A DNA stretch of 64,000 bases from Planctomycetota bacterium (GTDB lineage Bacteria; Planctomycetota; Planctomycetia; Planctomycetales; Planctomycetaceae), in the NCBI GenBank assembly GCA_014584345.1, contig JACTNB010000019.1, forward strand, positions 420,698 through 484,697, written 5' to 3'. Below the pieces are notes generated by a model. The model searched no databases, was not told the origin of the DNA, and worked only from the letters and a program-made list of their open reading frames with translations. The translations under genes and the position numbers were made by a program. Positions 35,628 to 46,000 of the stretch are shown here, in pieces (positions within the stretch are counted from its first letter, which is position 1; each line of letters opens with the position of its first letter).

Positions 35628-37769
35628 TCAGGGGATGGTGGCGGGAGGTGCGTGGAGCGTGGCTCGGCCGGGATCGCGGCCTGGGTTGGGAGCTTCGGGT
35701 TGCGGGACCATGAGCGGGTCGCTGCTGGGCAGGGGGAGTTCTTCGTAGGAATTCCCGTCGGGAGTCTTTTCGTGTGGCAGATCGAGAGGCACCCCGTTGA
35801 GTGGGTGATTGTCCATGTAGAGGCGTTGATCGCCGGCGGGTGTCTCGCCCGTGCTGATGAAGTGGGGCGGTTTCACCAGGGCCGGGGGCGTTTCGCGATA
35901 GCGGTTGCGTGGCGCGAAGCGGGCGGCATGTTCGTGTGCCTCCTCGCTCCAGTCCCCTTCGGAGACATGCACGCCACAATAATCGAGGTACGTCCCTTTT
36001 TCGAAGTGGACATTGCGAACCGCGAAGTTGTAATCGAGCACCGCCGAGTAATAGGCAGAGCGGGCGGAGGCATAACGGCGTTGGGCTTCCAGAACGAGAT
36101 TGACGGGCGCCTGGTCGGCCTCGAAGGCGGCGACCATGGCATTCACCTGATCTTCCGCTGCCTGGAGGCGATGCTTAACGGTTTTCAACACGTTCCAGGC
36201 GCGATCGACCTCGCTGTAGGAGTTGCTCAAATCATGCAGAATCAGCCGTTCCTGTTCGCGGAGTACCTGCCGCGAGCGCGCGAGTTGAAATTCGGCATTT
36301 CGGATGCCTGCGTGTGCCCTGCGATTTCCCAGAGGGACGTTCAGTTCCATGCCGAGTTGCCATTCCTGGAACTTCCCCGTGGCCAGATCTCCCCAGGCAC
36401 TGTCAAATTGAGGGGCTCCCCCATCGCTGGGGTTGGTGAGTGTTTCGCCGAAGCCACGCCAGCGATACAGGGCAACCATGTCGAGTTCGGGGAGCATCAA
36501 CTTCTGTGCGGCAATCAGTTCCAATTCCTTTTGCTTGATGACCCACTGTTGCCGGCGCAGTTCGGGACGATGCTGCAAGGATTCCTCGAGCACGGTTTCC
36601 CAGTGAAAGATTACGGGAGCGCCGAGCGGTTCGTCGCTGGGGCGAATCATGCGGCCATCGTTGATGGGCAGGCCGGTCAGGTAACGAACCCGGCGTTCGG
36701 CGGTGAGGACCCCCACGGTTCCCTTGAACGCCCCGGCGGAGGTGCCGTTGTAGGTTTTGCTGCCATCAACGGGTTTGCCATTGAGCGCATTCTGCACATC
36801 TTCCTCGAAGCGGAAATACTGCTCGCGGGCTTGGGCTTCCTTGTCGGCCTCGCCCCCTGCCCTGCCGAGTTGATTGAGGGCGTCGAGTCGGCGCCACAAT
36901 TCGAGCGAGGCATCGCGGGCGGCGACCTTGGCATCGAGATCCTGATAGGCGTAATACAGGTCCCAGTAGCTGTTTTCCAGTTCGGCGATGAAATCCCGCA
37001 CGGAGATTTCAAATTGGCTCTGTGAAATATCGGTCTGCGTGCGAGCGATCAATACTCCGGTATAAACCCCGGGGGTTTCGCTGGCCCCCACGGTTTGCCA
37101 GTATTCAACTCCGTACCCCCGCAGCAGGGGCTGTCGCATTTCCGTTTCCACCACCGACGTCCAAGCGCCGGGAAAGGCGTTGCCGGGGGCATTGTTCTTG
37201 TCGTAATCCGTAATGTTGCGAATGAAGAATTCGGTTCCGGAAGCCGAGCGTTTGGAAATCTGCCCCTGCATGACGGTCGCTTCCTGCAACAGCAAACGCG
37301 TTCCCCCGCCGAAGAACTGGTTGTTTAGGGCGCGATCGTTGTTTTGATGAAACACACTGGCTGCAAACGAGGCATCGAAAGCGCTGAGCGCGGCTTGCAC
37401 GCCAAACCGGGGATCCGTTTCGCGAATGGCAGGATCGAAAGCCGTGGTGGCGGAGTCGGGCGTTCGGAGAATCGTGGTTCCGAGATTCCGCATGACTTTC
37501 GAGTGTTCCAGCCCCAGTTGGACGACATCCTGCAACGACAGATTCCAGTAATTCAGGTTTTCGAGGTCGCCGTTGAGGCTGACGGGCTGGACGTTGAAAA
37601 TGGCGTCACTTTCGATCGGCTGGTCCAGTTGCGGGTATTCGATGCGCGAGGAAATCGCTTGATAATGCACGGCGTCGGACTGTGCAACCGGGGAGCGAGC
37701 CTGAAATGGCCACTGGCAGCCCGAAGAGAAGAGCGAAAACGCCAGGACCCAGCGCAGGGCATAACCCAT
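35628..37769 (-). CDS. TolC-family outer membrane efflux lipoprotein
   Basis: A 713-residue protein with a lipoprotein signal (WVLAFSLFSSGC, cysteine at about residue 18). TolC features include long alpha-helical coiled sections with heptads such as VKHRLQAAEDQVNAMVAAFEADQA and SRQVLREQERLILHDLSN, and two structural repeats, the first around QTDISQSQFEISVRDFIAEL and the second around LVLEAQRRYASARSAYYS. TolC-type proteins form trimeric outer membrane channels. It is longer than the usual 450-500 residues, with a Pro-rich C-terminal tail. The ATG at 37769 has AGGAG ten bases upstream. It is divergent from a HlyD-type adaptor gene, which suggests a shared efflux or secretion path. Confidence 0.85.
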   Translation of the reverse strand: MGYALRWVLAFSLFSSGCQWPFQARSPVAQSDAVHYQAISSRIEYPQLDQPIESDAIFNVQPVSLNGDLENLNYWNLSLQDVVQLGLEHSKVMRNLGTTILRTPDSATTAFDPAIRETDPRFGVQAALSAFDASFAASVFHQNNDRALNNQFFGGGTRLLLQEATVMQGQISKRSASGTEFFIRNITDYDKNNAPGNAFPGAWTSVVETEMRQPLLRGYGVEYWQTVGASETPGVYTGVLIARTQTDISQSQFEISVRDFIAELENSYWDLYYAYQDLDAKVAARDASLELWRRLDALNQLGRAGGEADKEAQAREQYFRFEEDVQNALNGKPVDGSKTYNGTSAGAFKGTVGVLTAERRVRYLTGLPINDGRMIRPSDEPLGAPVIFHWETVLEESLQHRPELRRQQWVIKQKELELIAAQKLMLPELDMVALYRWRGFGETLTNPSDGGAPQFDSAWGDLATGKFQEWQLGMELNVPLGNRRAHAGIRNAEFQLARSRQVLREQERLILHDLSNSYSEVDRAWNVLKTVKHRLQAAEDQVNAMVAAFEADQAPVNLVLEAQRRYASARSAYYSAVLDYNFAVRNVHFEKGTYLDYCGVHVSEGDWSEEAHEHAARFAPRNRYRETPPALVKPPHFISTGETPAGDQRLYMDNHPLNGVPLDLPHEKTPDGNSYEELPLPSSDPLMVPQPEAPNPGRDPGRATLHAPPATIP

Positions 37770-38220
37770 CGGTTGGAGGCTCCTGGCGCTGAAGGAGGTC
37801 TTCAGCACCAGGACACGCCTTGCGTGATCGGTTTGTGAAATTCGGTCGGTCACAGCCCGTCCTTGGGCAAAGTTCTCTACCTGCCAGGTCATCCATAACT
37901 GGCGCAGGGGATCTCTCACCTTCCCATATCGGTTGCCGTCTGTCACTTACCGGCAGGAATGCGACAGCGGAAAACCCAAACAATCAGAATGGCCCGCTCG
38001 ACTTTCCCTGTTTGCCTATTTTACGGTTATGTTTCTTCCGTTGGGGAAATTTGCGGCGTGTACCCGCGGGGAGGAGGTTCGAAAACCAGGAATGGAAGCG
38101 TATTTCCCAGACTCAATTGTTATGATGCCAAGGCTTTTGGCCATGCCGTTACTCGGTAAAAACCACGAGCGGGTGTTCCTCCGTCTTCATGTAGCCCCGG
38201 TTTGAAACGATTCTGCCGTC
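37770..38220. other. Divergent promoter region between the TolC-like and HlyD-like genes
   Basis: About 450 bp, likely bearing promoters for both. I noticed AT-rich sequence around 38010-38050 but no clear repeat or operator. Open frames in it are without recognisable products. Confidence 0.4.
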
Positions 38221-40059
38221 ATGGATTCCGACCTGTTTTCCCTGATCCAACAGCTCAATCAGGAAAGCGTTCAGGCGACGGCCTGGATTCTGTGGCGTGG
38301 GGAACATCAGGGGGGATTTTCGATTGCCTCAGCGTGGGGGTTCGGCGATCAGAAGTTGCACGAACTGCATGCTCAATGGCAGGGGAACGAGCAGTTATTG
38401 AATCAGGTGAGTTCACGTGGCCAGATGGCGCTTGCGACCGGCCGCATGACACCGCTTTCTGGAGCAGGCCGACCGGTCAGCATCGTGGCTTACCCGTTAC
38501 CGGGGGGAGAAATCCCTGGTGTATTGCAGTTTTTCTTTTCGGAAGCCCGCCTGGCGGAACAACTGATGCAACAGGGGGGGGCAGGGGCTGCATGGGATCA
38601 GTTACGGGCCACCTGGCGTGAAGTGGCAGAGAATTTCGGAGAATCCACGGGCTCCTCGGGCGAGGAGGCGGAGTGCAAGCTGCCGACCTGGCTGCGGAAA
38701 GTCGAGGCAGTGCGTCGTGAATTGCCGTTGTCTGAACAAACGACGGCCTTGCTGAATCTGTATTGCCTGGAATACGACGTCGATCGTTGCAGCCTGTTGC
38801 GTTATCGGTCGGGTCGGGGTGAACTGTTGGGTGTAAGCGGCGTGAATGAGCCGGAACCACGTTCGGAACAGGTGCGTCTGCTGTTGGAACGTGCCCGTGA
38901 ATTATGGGATCGCCATGGCGAGGAGCGATCCGACGAACAGCGTGGCCGGATTCCTAAGCTGCTGCCCTGCGAACGGGACGAGGGAAAACAGTTCTGTTAT
39001 TCAAGTGCGTACCTCGCGGGTAAAGTTAATGGCGATCGTGTGTCATCGGGATGGCAGTTATTGCTGGAACGTCGCAAGGGGCCGCTGACGGCTGGGAGTC
39101 GGCAACGCATCGAGGCAGAACAAGGGCTCTGGCTGCTGGCATTTCAGGCGATCCAGGAGGAGGCTACGCAGCGCCCCCGAAAGAGGCATCGCATCGGGAG
39201 AACGAGTGTGGCGCTGGCCGTTGTGGTGGGTGTGCTTTTGCTGCCAATTCCCCTGGTGATCTCCGCGCCCGGTCATTTTGTGCCGGAGCATCGGCGCAAC
39301 ATATTTGCCCCCGAAGACGGGCACATCGCCGTGGCGGATTTGCATCTGCCGGAGGATGGTCGAGTGCATGTTGGTCAACTGCTGTTGACGATTACAAGTC
39401 GCGCGTTGGAATTGGAATTGAGCCAGACGGAAGGTCAACTGGCGACCGTGAATGAGCAGATTCGCAGCCTCCGGAGTACGCGTTCCGAACGGGAAACCAG
39501 TCCGGGAGAGCGGTTGACGGTGGATCGCGATGTCAGCATCAAACTGGCGGAGTTGCAGGCCCGGCAAGGCGGATTGGAGCAGGAGCGGTCGTTGTTGTTG
39601 TCGCGTCGGGAATCCTTGCGGGTGCAAAGCCCACTCGATGGAGAAATTCTGACGTGGAATCCTCAACTGCAACTTGCGGGGCGGCCTGTATCGCGTGGTC
39701 AGCAATTGTTGATGATCGGACAGACGGAGGGGAGTTGGGAAGTGATCGCCGAAGTACGGGATCGAGATCTGGCCTATTTCCTGCAGGGTGTGGAACGCCG
39801 GTCGGGGCAGGTGCGGTTGCGAGCCGAGTTTTCGGAACAAGGACATGGCAGCGGTCGCGTACGCGAAGTTTCGCCCAGCTTTCAGGAACTTCGTCCGGGA
39901 GAATACACCGCGCGGGTGCGCATTGAAACTGCGAACTGGACTCCGTTGCCCCGCCCCGGGTCGCGTGTGCAGGTTCTGGTGCAGGCGGGGATCTACCCGG
40001 CAGGTTATGTGTGGTTTCGTGGTGCGATTCAAACGCTGCGTCGACTGGCAACCTGGTAG
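38221..40059 (+). CDS. HlyD-type membrane fusion protein with N-terminal GAF-like sensory part
   Basis: The 612-residue protein has two parts. Residues about 1-310 are soluble and resemble one or two GAF domains (WILWRGEHQGGFSIASAWGF and a second unit with LEYDVDRCSLLRYRSGRGEL). A single membrane helix follows at about 329-350 (ALAVVVGVLLLPIPLVISA). Then comes the membrane-fusion part: a lipoyl/barrel half (NIFAPEDGHIAVADLHLPEDG), a coiled coil (LSQTEGQLATVNEQIRSLR), the second half (RVQSPLDGEILTWNP) and a beta-barrel end. The fusion portion would face the periplasm and the GAF-like part the cytoplasm. No ABC or RND pump is adjacent; only the divergent TolC-like gene. Starting codon: ATG at 38221. 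Confidence 0.82.
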   Translation: MDSDLFSLIQQLNQESVQATAWILWRGEHQGGFSIASAWGFGDQKLHELHAQWQGNEQLLNQVSSRGQMALATGRMTPLSGAGRPVSIVAYPLPGGEIPGVLQFFFSEARLAEQLMQQGGAGAAWDQLRATWREVAENFGESTGSSGEEAECKLPTWLRKVEAVRRELPLSEQTTALLNLYCLEYDVDRCSLLRYRSGRGELLGVSGVNEPEPRSEQVRLLLERARELWDRHGEERSDEQRGRIPKLLPCERDEGKQFCYSSAYLAGKVNGDRVSSGWQLLLERRKGPLTAGSRQRIEAEQGLWLLAFQAIQEEATQRPRKRHRIGRTSVALAVVVGVLLLPIPLVISAPGHFVPEHRRNIFAPEDGHIAVADLHLPEDGRVHVGQLLLTITSRALELELSQTEGQLATVNEQIRSLRSTRSERETSPGERLTVDRDVSIKLAELQARQGGLEQERSLLLSRRESLRVQSPLDGEILTWNPQLQLAGRPVSRGQQLLMIGQTEGSWEVIAEVRDRDLAYFLQGVERRSGQVRLRAEFSEQGHGSGRVREVSPSFQELRPGEYTARVRIETANWTPLPRPGSRVQVLVQAGIYPAGYVWFRGAIQTLRRLATW

Positions 40060-40593
40060 CAAGGTCTGTCTGGAACCGAGAGCCCAGGGGAATTTCCAGG
40101 GGCTGGAGTTGTGGCATGCCCCCGGGAACAACCACAATATCTTGTGTCGCAAGCCCTATTTACTCGCAAAATCGGCGAATTGCTTTACAACGCGAGCCGA
40201 GGTGGTTAAAAAATGGACGCTTCATCAAATTGATCTTGACTCTGTCGTAAGGATGCGGCAGTTGGTGAAGTGGACTTTGCCGAAGCGTTAGGCTTTGGTG
40301 TCAAGTTTGCGATTGAGTCTGAACAGTGTCACGGATGACAGGAAGACCACCCATGCGACTGAACGCTATCAGTCCAGCTATTCTCCTGATCCTTCCTGCG
40401 GTACGCCAGTCTGGCTTATGCGTCTGCCCTGTTCCGTTGATTTTCCGGAACTGTTCACTCGAGCGCCCGCGTTTTAACCAGCAGCCTTCACTCCATCAGA
40501 TGGCTTGGCGTTCCCGCCACCGAGTGGGACGCGTCTGTACCGTGAATGCCTGGTAAGCAAGGAAGCCAATTTTAGCTCAGGGAGGAATAGAGA
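40060..40593. other. Intergenic region of about 530 bp, no gene recognised
   Basis: The region lies between the adaptor and the PuuD-like gene, both on the plus strand, so a promoter is expected. I see no hairpin with a T-run after 40059 and no credible gene. GGGAGG shortly before 40594 is the ribosome binding site for the next gene. Confidence 0.4.
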
Positions 40594-41352
40594 ATGTCGA
40601 GTAAACCGATTATTGGAATGAATTGTGATTTTCGACCGGCGCGCAAGGATGCGATCGCCTTGAGTTGGATCAATACAGGCTATTACGACACAGTCACAGC
40701 CGGGGGAGCCATCCCCTTGATCGCGCCTCCTTACGCCGACGACAACGATTTGCGCCAGTTCCTCAACATGGTGGATGGCGTGATTCTGACCGGTTGCAAG
40801 CTGGATCTGGATCCGGAACGGATGGGGCTGGAAAAGCATCCGTCCACGCGTATCATGCCCCAGCGTCGCGAGGATTTTGACCGCCGTCTGGCGAAGATGG
40901 CCTACGACCTGAAAATTCCCGTGCTGGCCATCGGATCGGGCATGCAACTGATGAACGTGATCTGTGGCGGGACATTGTTCACCGACTTGATGGAATCGAT
41001 GCCCCGGGCCTTGCAGCATCGCGACAACGTGGAAGATATACTGCGTCACGTGATTGAAATCGTGCCCGGCACCCGGATGGATGACATTTATGGCCCGGGG
41101 GAAATTCGCGTCAACAGCGATCATCACATGGCGATCGATCAACTGGCGCCCGTTTTCAAGGTCTCCGCCGCGACCGCGGATGGCGTGATCGAAGCCTACG
41201 AAACCATCTCCGACGACTGGTTTTGTCTGGGCGTACAGTTTCATCCGGAAAATGAATCCGCCTCGGCCCTGGATATGCAAGTGATTGAAGCTTTCCTGGA
41301 TTCCTGCAAGGAACCGATGCCAGAACTGCTGTCCTTCAGTCGAGCCGCGTAA
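40594..41352 (+). CDS. PuuD-like class I glutamine amidotransferase-fold protein lacking the nucleophile
   Basis: The 252-residue protein matches the gamma-glutamyl-GABA hydrolase (peptidase C26) family in layout: KPIIGMNCDF at the start, GGAIPLIAPPYAD, VDGVILTGCKLDLDPERMG, and the end LGVQFHPENES with the catalytic His217 and Glu219. The nucleophilic elbow should read GICRGMQ, but here it is AIGSGMQ at residues 112-118, with glycine in place of the cysteine. NSDHHMAID replaces the usual NSxHxQ. I infer that it does not work by the usual cysteine mechanism. A strong ribosome binding site (GGGAGG) precedes the ATG and an intrinsic terminator follows. A sequencing error at that codon is possible but unlikely. 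Confidence 0.82.
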   Translation: MSSKPIIGMNCDFRPARKDAIALSWINTGYYDTVTAGGAIPLIAPPYADDNDLRQFLNMVDGVILTGCKLDLDPERMGLEKHPSTRIMPQRREDFDRRLAKMAYDLKIPVLAIGSGMQLMNVICGGTLFTDLMESMPRALQHRDNVEDILRHVIEIVPGTRMDDIYGPGEIRVNSDHHMAIDQLAPVFKVSAATADGVIEAYETISDDWFCLGVQFHPENESASALDMQVIEAFLDSCKEPMPELLSFSRAA

Positions 41353-41392
41353 GGCGATTGCGGCAAGCGGAACTGAAATTCAAACGATGCCT

Positions 41393-41440
41393 AAACAAAA
41401 AAACGCAGCGAGCCTTCGGGTCACGTTGCGTTTTTTGTTT
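41393..41440 (+). terminator. Intrinsic terminator after the PuuD-like gene
   Basis: AAACGCAGCG ending at 41410 pairs with CGTTGCGTTT from 41424 (one G-T pair), preceded by an A-rich and followed by a T-rich flank (six T from 41431), so it could work in both directions. Confidence 0.9.
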
Positions 41441-41616
41441 GCGCCTGCGTGCCATGCACTCACGCCGCGGACGCATAAGCCTAATGCAGCGCACACCATC
41501 CGTGGGAAAGTCCAGATCGCACTTGGCATTGCCGTTGTTTGTGGACAGGGGCTCGGTTAGCCCACATTCCTCACACACTTACCAATGCGGTAAATTTTGC
41601 CTCGAAATGCCCAGAA

Positions 41617-41755
41617 AACTAGCCGCGCCTGTCAGGAAGTGGGCCACGTAGCCGGTTCCCCAACGAGCACTCTCTGAACACAACATCTATCCTGGCAATG
41701 CATTGCGACAAAACGGGCCCCAGTCTGGCCCGCTTCCTGACGGGCGCGGCTAGTT
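41617..41755. repeat. 139-bp element bounded by 30-bp inverted repeats
   Basis: The left arm (41617-41646) and the right arm (41726-41755) are reverse complements at 28 of 30 positions; the two differences are both T against G, so the arms would pair fully in RNA by wobble. The middle is 79 bases. It lies between the stops of two convergent genes, beyond the PuuD-like terminator. It could be a miniature inverted-repeat element, a repeat-derived structured RNA or a long hairpin terminator. Confidence 0.85.
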
Positions 41756-41803
41756 CGTCGAAGTCAGCAAGCCTGGTTTATTGACCCGGGTGAGAAATCC
41801 GGG

Positions 41804-42535
41804 CTAGGGTGGCGGGGCGGCGAGATAGGCGACGACTCCCGCGAGGAGGAGTCCGGCGGTTTCGGTACGGAGTATATGGGGTGCCACAGAAACGGACAGC
41901 ACGCCCCGTTCCTGAAGTTGCTGCTCTTCCTGAGGCGAGAATCCTCCTTCGGGGCCTACCAGCAAGGCGATTTCGCCCTGGTTGGCGTGGAGTGCCGACC
42001 GCAGTTCCGAGGCGTTCATCGTGGCCCGTGGATGGCCGACCACGCAGCAGGATAGTGGTGACAAGGAGTTGAGGAATTCGGAGAGGGATTGCTGCGGTAC
42101 AAATTCCAGCAAAGTATTACGTCCCGATTGTTTGCAGGCTTCAATGACGTATTGCTGTTGTTTATCGAGTTTCGATTCTCGGGGCGCAACCACGGAGCGT
42201 TCGGTGTGCAACGGAACCAACCGGGTGACACCCAGTTCCGTCGCTTTTTCGATCAGCCAGCGAAAACGGTCCCCCTTGGGAACGGCGGTGGCGAGGATCA
42301 ACGTGCGGGAGCAGGCTGGCAGAGATGTGTGCAAGGGTTCGTCGATGTGGAGGCGAACCTGTCGCTTTTGGATTTCGACGATGGTGGCACGGGCGGCGTG
42401 CCCCCGTCCATCGAACAACTCGACCTGTTCCCCAACCCGATGACGCATCACGTGCAGCAGGTGATGCGCCTCCTGATCGGTCAGCCAGACATCGCCTGCC
42501 TCCCAGTTGCCGTTGTGATAATAGCGGTTCGCCAT
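41804..42535 (-). CDS. rsmE: 16S rRNA (uracil-1498-N3)-methyltransferase RsmE
   Basis: RsmE methylates U1498 of 16S rRNA using S-adenosylmethionine. The 243-residue protein has an N-terminal PUA-like part (HHLLHVMRHRVGEQVELFDGRGH) and the SPOUT knot with ATAVPKGDRFRWLIEKATELGV, LHTERSVV, IEACKQSGR, LLVGPEGGFSPQEEQ and SVAPHILRTETAGLLLAGVV. These are the family motifs in order. The ATG at 42535 was chosen by the start of similarity; the frame runs upstream to 42931 without resemblance. It is convergent with the inverted-repeat element. Confidence 0.94.
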   Translation of the reverse strand: MANRYYHNGNWEAGDVWLTDQEAHHLLHVMRHRVGEQVELFDGRGHAARATIVEIQKRQVRLHIDEPLHTSLPACSRTLILATAVPKGDRFRWLIEKATELGVTRLVPLHTERSVVAPRESKLDKQQQYVIEACKQSGRNTLLEFVPQQSLSEFLNSLSPLSCCVVGHPRATMNASELRSALHANQGEIALLVGPEGGFSPQEEQQLQERGVLSVSVAPHILRTETAGLLLAGVVAYLAAPPP

Positions 42536-42765
42536 GAGCCGAGTTTCCAGACCGCATCGAGAAATGTCCGCGGGGTTATTGTGCCGTGGTTGCGGGAAGT
42601 CGTTAAAGTGGAAATAATCAGATGCGGTGTTGTTGATGTTACTCTGGGAAAATGCGTGTCGCCGCCGCTCGGCGGCATGCAATCCCTTGTCGTGATAAAT
42701 CCCAATCGCGGGATTCTGCTGCAGGATACCGCGACCTGGCTTCGAGAAGAAAGGGAAATAGAGGC

Positions 42766-42978
42766 ATGTCGGAAACGAAAATTCAACTGCGAGACAATGG
42801 TCCCATACTGGTCTCTGGCACGTTCGTGATTCAGGATGGCGAAGGGAACCAGATTGATCTGGGCGGGAAAACGTCGGTCGCCTTGTGCCGATGTGGTCAT
42901 ACGGGCAACAGTCCCTTCTGCGACGGGGCACACAAAACGTGTGAATTCGCGGCGCTCAATCGCGCCAGTTCCACGTGA
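42766..42978 (+). CDS. Small CDGSH-type iron-sulfur protein
   Basis: A 70-residue protein with the [2Fe-2S] motif CRCGHTGNSPFCDGAH, where three cysteines and one histidine hold the cluster. Family members are redox or cluster-transfer proteins. The N-terminus (ETKIQLRDNGPILVSG) fits the small bacterial CDGSH form. The ATG at 42766 has AAGGGA about nine bases upstream; the frame extends to 42652 without similarity. The stop at 42978 lies 68 bp before the large heme protein gene, and the two could share a transcript, though no functional link is known. Confidence 0.93.
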   Translation: MSETKIQLRDNGPILVSGTFVIQDGEGNQIDLGGKTSVALCRCGHTGNSPFCDGAHKTCEFAALNRASST

Positions 42979-43046
42979 CGGGACGCGTCGTCATCAGCTA
43001 CCCAGTCTTCTGGAATTCCCCTGTTTTTTCAAGAAGGTGTTGTCTC

Positions 43047-46000
43047 ATGCCAGGTTCGAATCGCTTGGTGTTGTGGTCCGTAAGCGCTGGGCTGTATCTG
43101 GGGCTGGGGTTGCACTGTCCGACTGCAAGTCTTCGTGCGGAATCGAACACGCCTCGGGTTTACACACAAGCGGTCGAGGTGGCGCCGGCGATTCTGCGTG
43201 ATGCCCCGGTTCCCGTCGCCCCGGTGTACGATTTTTCCGAAGGGCCTGTCCCGCAGTGGATCTGGGGTGTGGACGCCAATCGGAACTATCGCCTGCGTAC
43301 GACGTTTGAACTCAGCGTGTCCCCCGAAGCGATTGTTGAAGCAGTCGTGCGAACGACGTGTGATAACCAGATGAAGGTCAGGCTGAACGGACGGCAAATT
43401 GCGGAAAGCAGCGAGTGGCAAACCCCGGTGACGGTCGATGTGAAACAATTCCTGCGTGCGGGGACCAACGAGATCGAAGTGGATGCAGTCAATCATGGGG
43501 GGATAGCCGCGTATCTGTTCAAGCTGATGATGCGTGACCGAAACGGCAAGCGTCAGTTCGTCGTTTCCAGTGCCGAGTGGCAGATAGTCCCGGGAGAAAA
43601 TGCCGCCGCAGAGCAGGTGCGTGTCGTGGGGAAACTGGGGGATGGCCCCTGGCGGGATGTCTTTAACAATACGGAGACGGGGAGTCGCGTGCCGGCCAAC
43701 ACCTTCGTACTGTTGCCGGGTTTTCGCGTGGAAAAATTATTCAGCGTGCCCCGCGAGGAGCTTGGTTCGTGGGTGGTGATTGCCTTCGATGATCAGGGGC
43801 GATTGCTGGCCAGCGACCAGGGGGGGCTGGGGATATGCCGTATCACGCCCCCTTCGCTGGATGGGAGCGGGTCAACCCGGGTGGAGAAGTTGAATCTGCC
43901 GCTAACCTCGGCCCAGGGTTTGCTGTATGCGTTCGACAGTTTGTATGTGTGCGTGAATGGGGGTCCGGGAAGCGGCTTGTATCGGGCCCGGGACACGACG
44001 GGCGACGATCAGTTCGACGAAGTGACCAAGCTCAAGGAGATTCGGGGTGGGGGGGAACATGGTCCGCATGCGTTGCGTCTGTCTCCCGATGGGAAATCGA
44101 TCTATGTGATCTGTGGCAATCACACGGCACCTCCCTTTCCGGCTGGAGCCGACAGGGACAATCCCCTGTATTCCAGCCGCATTCCGACCAATTGGCAGGA
44201 AGACCTGTTGCTGCCGCGACAATGGGATGCCAACGGACACGCGCGAGGCGTGCTGGCACCGGGGGGCTGGATAGCCAAAACCGATCCGGAAGGTCAAACC
44301 TGGGAAGTTTTCAGCATGGGGTATCGCAACCCGTATTCCATGGCCTTCCATCGCGCGGGGGACCTGTTTGCCTACGATGCAGACATGGAATGGGACATGG
44401 GGGCGCCCTGGTATCGCCCCACCCGGGTGGTGCATGCCGTCAGTGGAAGTGAATTTGGCTGGCGGAGTGGCACGGGAAAATGGCCTGCGTATTACCCGGA
44501 TAGCCTGCCCGAGTTGATCAATATTGGTCCGGGTTCGCCAGTGGGAATGAGTTTCGGATACGGAGCGAAATTTCCCCGAAAGTACGAAGAGGCACTTTAC
44601 ATTTGTGACTGGACGTTCGGCACGATGTATGCGATCCATCTTGAACCGGAGGGTGCCTCCTATCGCGCGCACATGGAGGAGTTTTTATCGCGGAGTCCAC
44701 TTCCGTTGACTGACTGTGCCGTGGGACCGGATGGCGCGTTGTATTTTACCGTCGGGGGGCGCGGCGCGCAATCGGAACTGTTCCGGGTTGTCCATACGGG
44801 GGAGGTCGCGTCAACAGCCGCCGTCACGCCGGATGCAGCGGAAGACACCGGGAAGGATGCAACCGAGATGAAGCGGTTGCGCGAGGAATTCGAGCAATTT
44901 CATGGGCGAGAGAAGTCCGCCGGGGCGGAAGAGATCCGGAAGCTGGTTGGCGCATTGGGGCACGGGGATCGCCATATTCGCTACGCTGCCCGAATAGGCC
45001 TGGAATACCAGGCTCAACAGAGTTGGGCGGATTATGTTCTGGAAAGCCCGGATCCGGCCATCGTGATCAATGGTGTCATTGGCCTGGCGCGCCAGGACAA
45101 CCCGGAGATTCAACCCCGGTTGATTGCCGCGCTCAGGCGGCTGCCTTATGCGCGGCTGACACCGGAGCGTCAACTCGATTTGCTCCGCGCCTGGCAATTG
45201 GTGTTTGTGCGTCTGGGGTCGCCGGAGGAATCGCTGGCCAAGGAACTGGCCGATGAACTGGTGGTTCATTTTCCGGCTCGGGAACTGGCGGGAAGCAAGT
45301 CCGCGATGATTGGCGACGGTGGCTATGCACTGCCGATGTTGGAGGCCTTGAATCGGGAATTGTTGATTCTGCTGGTGTATCTGCAGTCGGATCAGGTTGC
45401 GGCGTTGGCCATGGAAGAACTGCGACGCGAGCGGCGTCTCGGCGAAACAGAATCTCCCCAGTTGTTGGCGCGGAATCTAGGCTATGGCCGTGCGATTGCG
45501 GGCATGCTGGCCAATCAGCCCGATCTGCAGCAGGTGCATTATGCGTTTGTGCTGCGGAACCTGAAGGCGGGTTGGAGCCTGCAGGATCGGAAGGATTACT
45601 TCAACTGGTTTAACACCGCGGGGACGTGGTCGGGCGGAAACAGTTATCGCAAATTTCTGCAGAACATCAGCGAAGAGGCCTTCGAGAATGCCACCGAGCG
45701 GGAACGGGTGTATGTGGAAGCGAGCGGCGTGCGACAGCCGTTTCGGGTTCCAGAGTTACCTCGGCCGGAAGGGCCGGGGCAGTCCTGGACGATGGAAGAG
45801 GTGCTTACCTTGGCGGAGACAAGCCTGCAACAACGGAATTACGAGAATGGCAAAAAAATGTACGCGGCCACGCGTTGCGTGGTGTGCCATCGATTTGCCG
45901 GAGAAGGAGGAGCCACCGGACCGGATCTGACGCAACTAGCGGGTCGTTTCAACACGCGTGATCTGATTGAAGCGATTGTATTGCCCAGCAAAGTAATTTC

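Noticed and set aside
35652..37025. Long open frame on the plus strand inside the TolC-like gene
   Set aside because: Antisense shadow of a gene with clear signal, repeats and ribosome binding site on the other strand.
41617..41755. Insertion sequence ends
   Set aside because: The inner 79 bases cannot code for a transposase and no target-site duplication is visible, so it is listed only as an inverted-repeat element.
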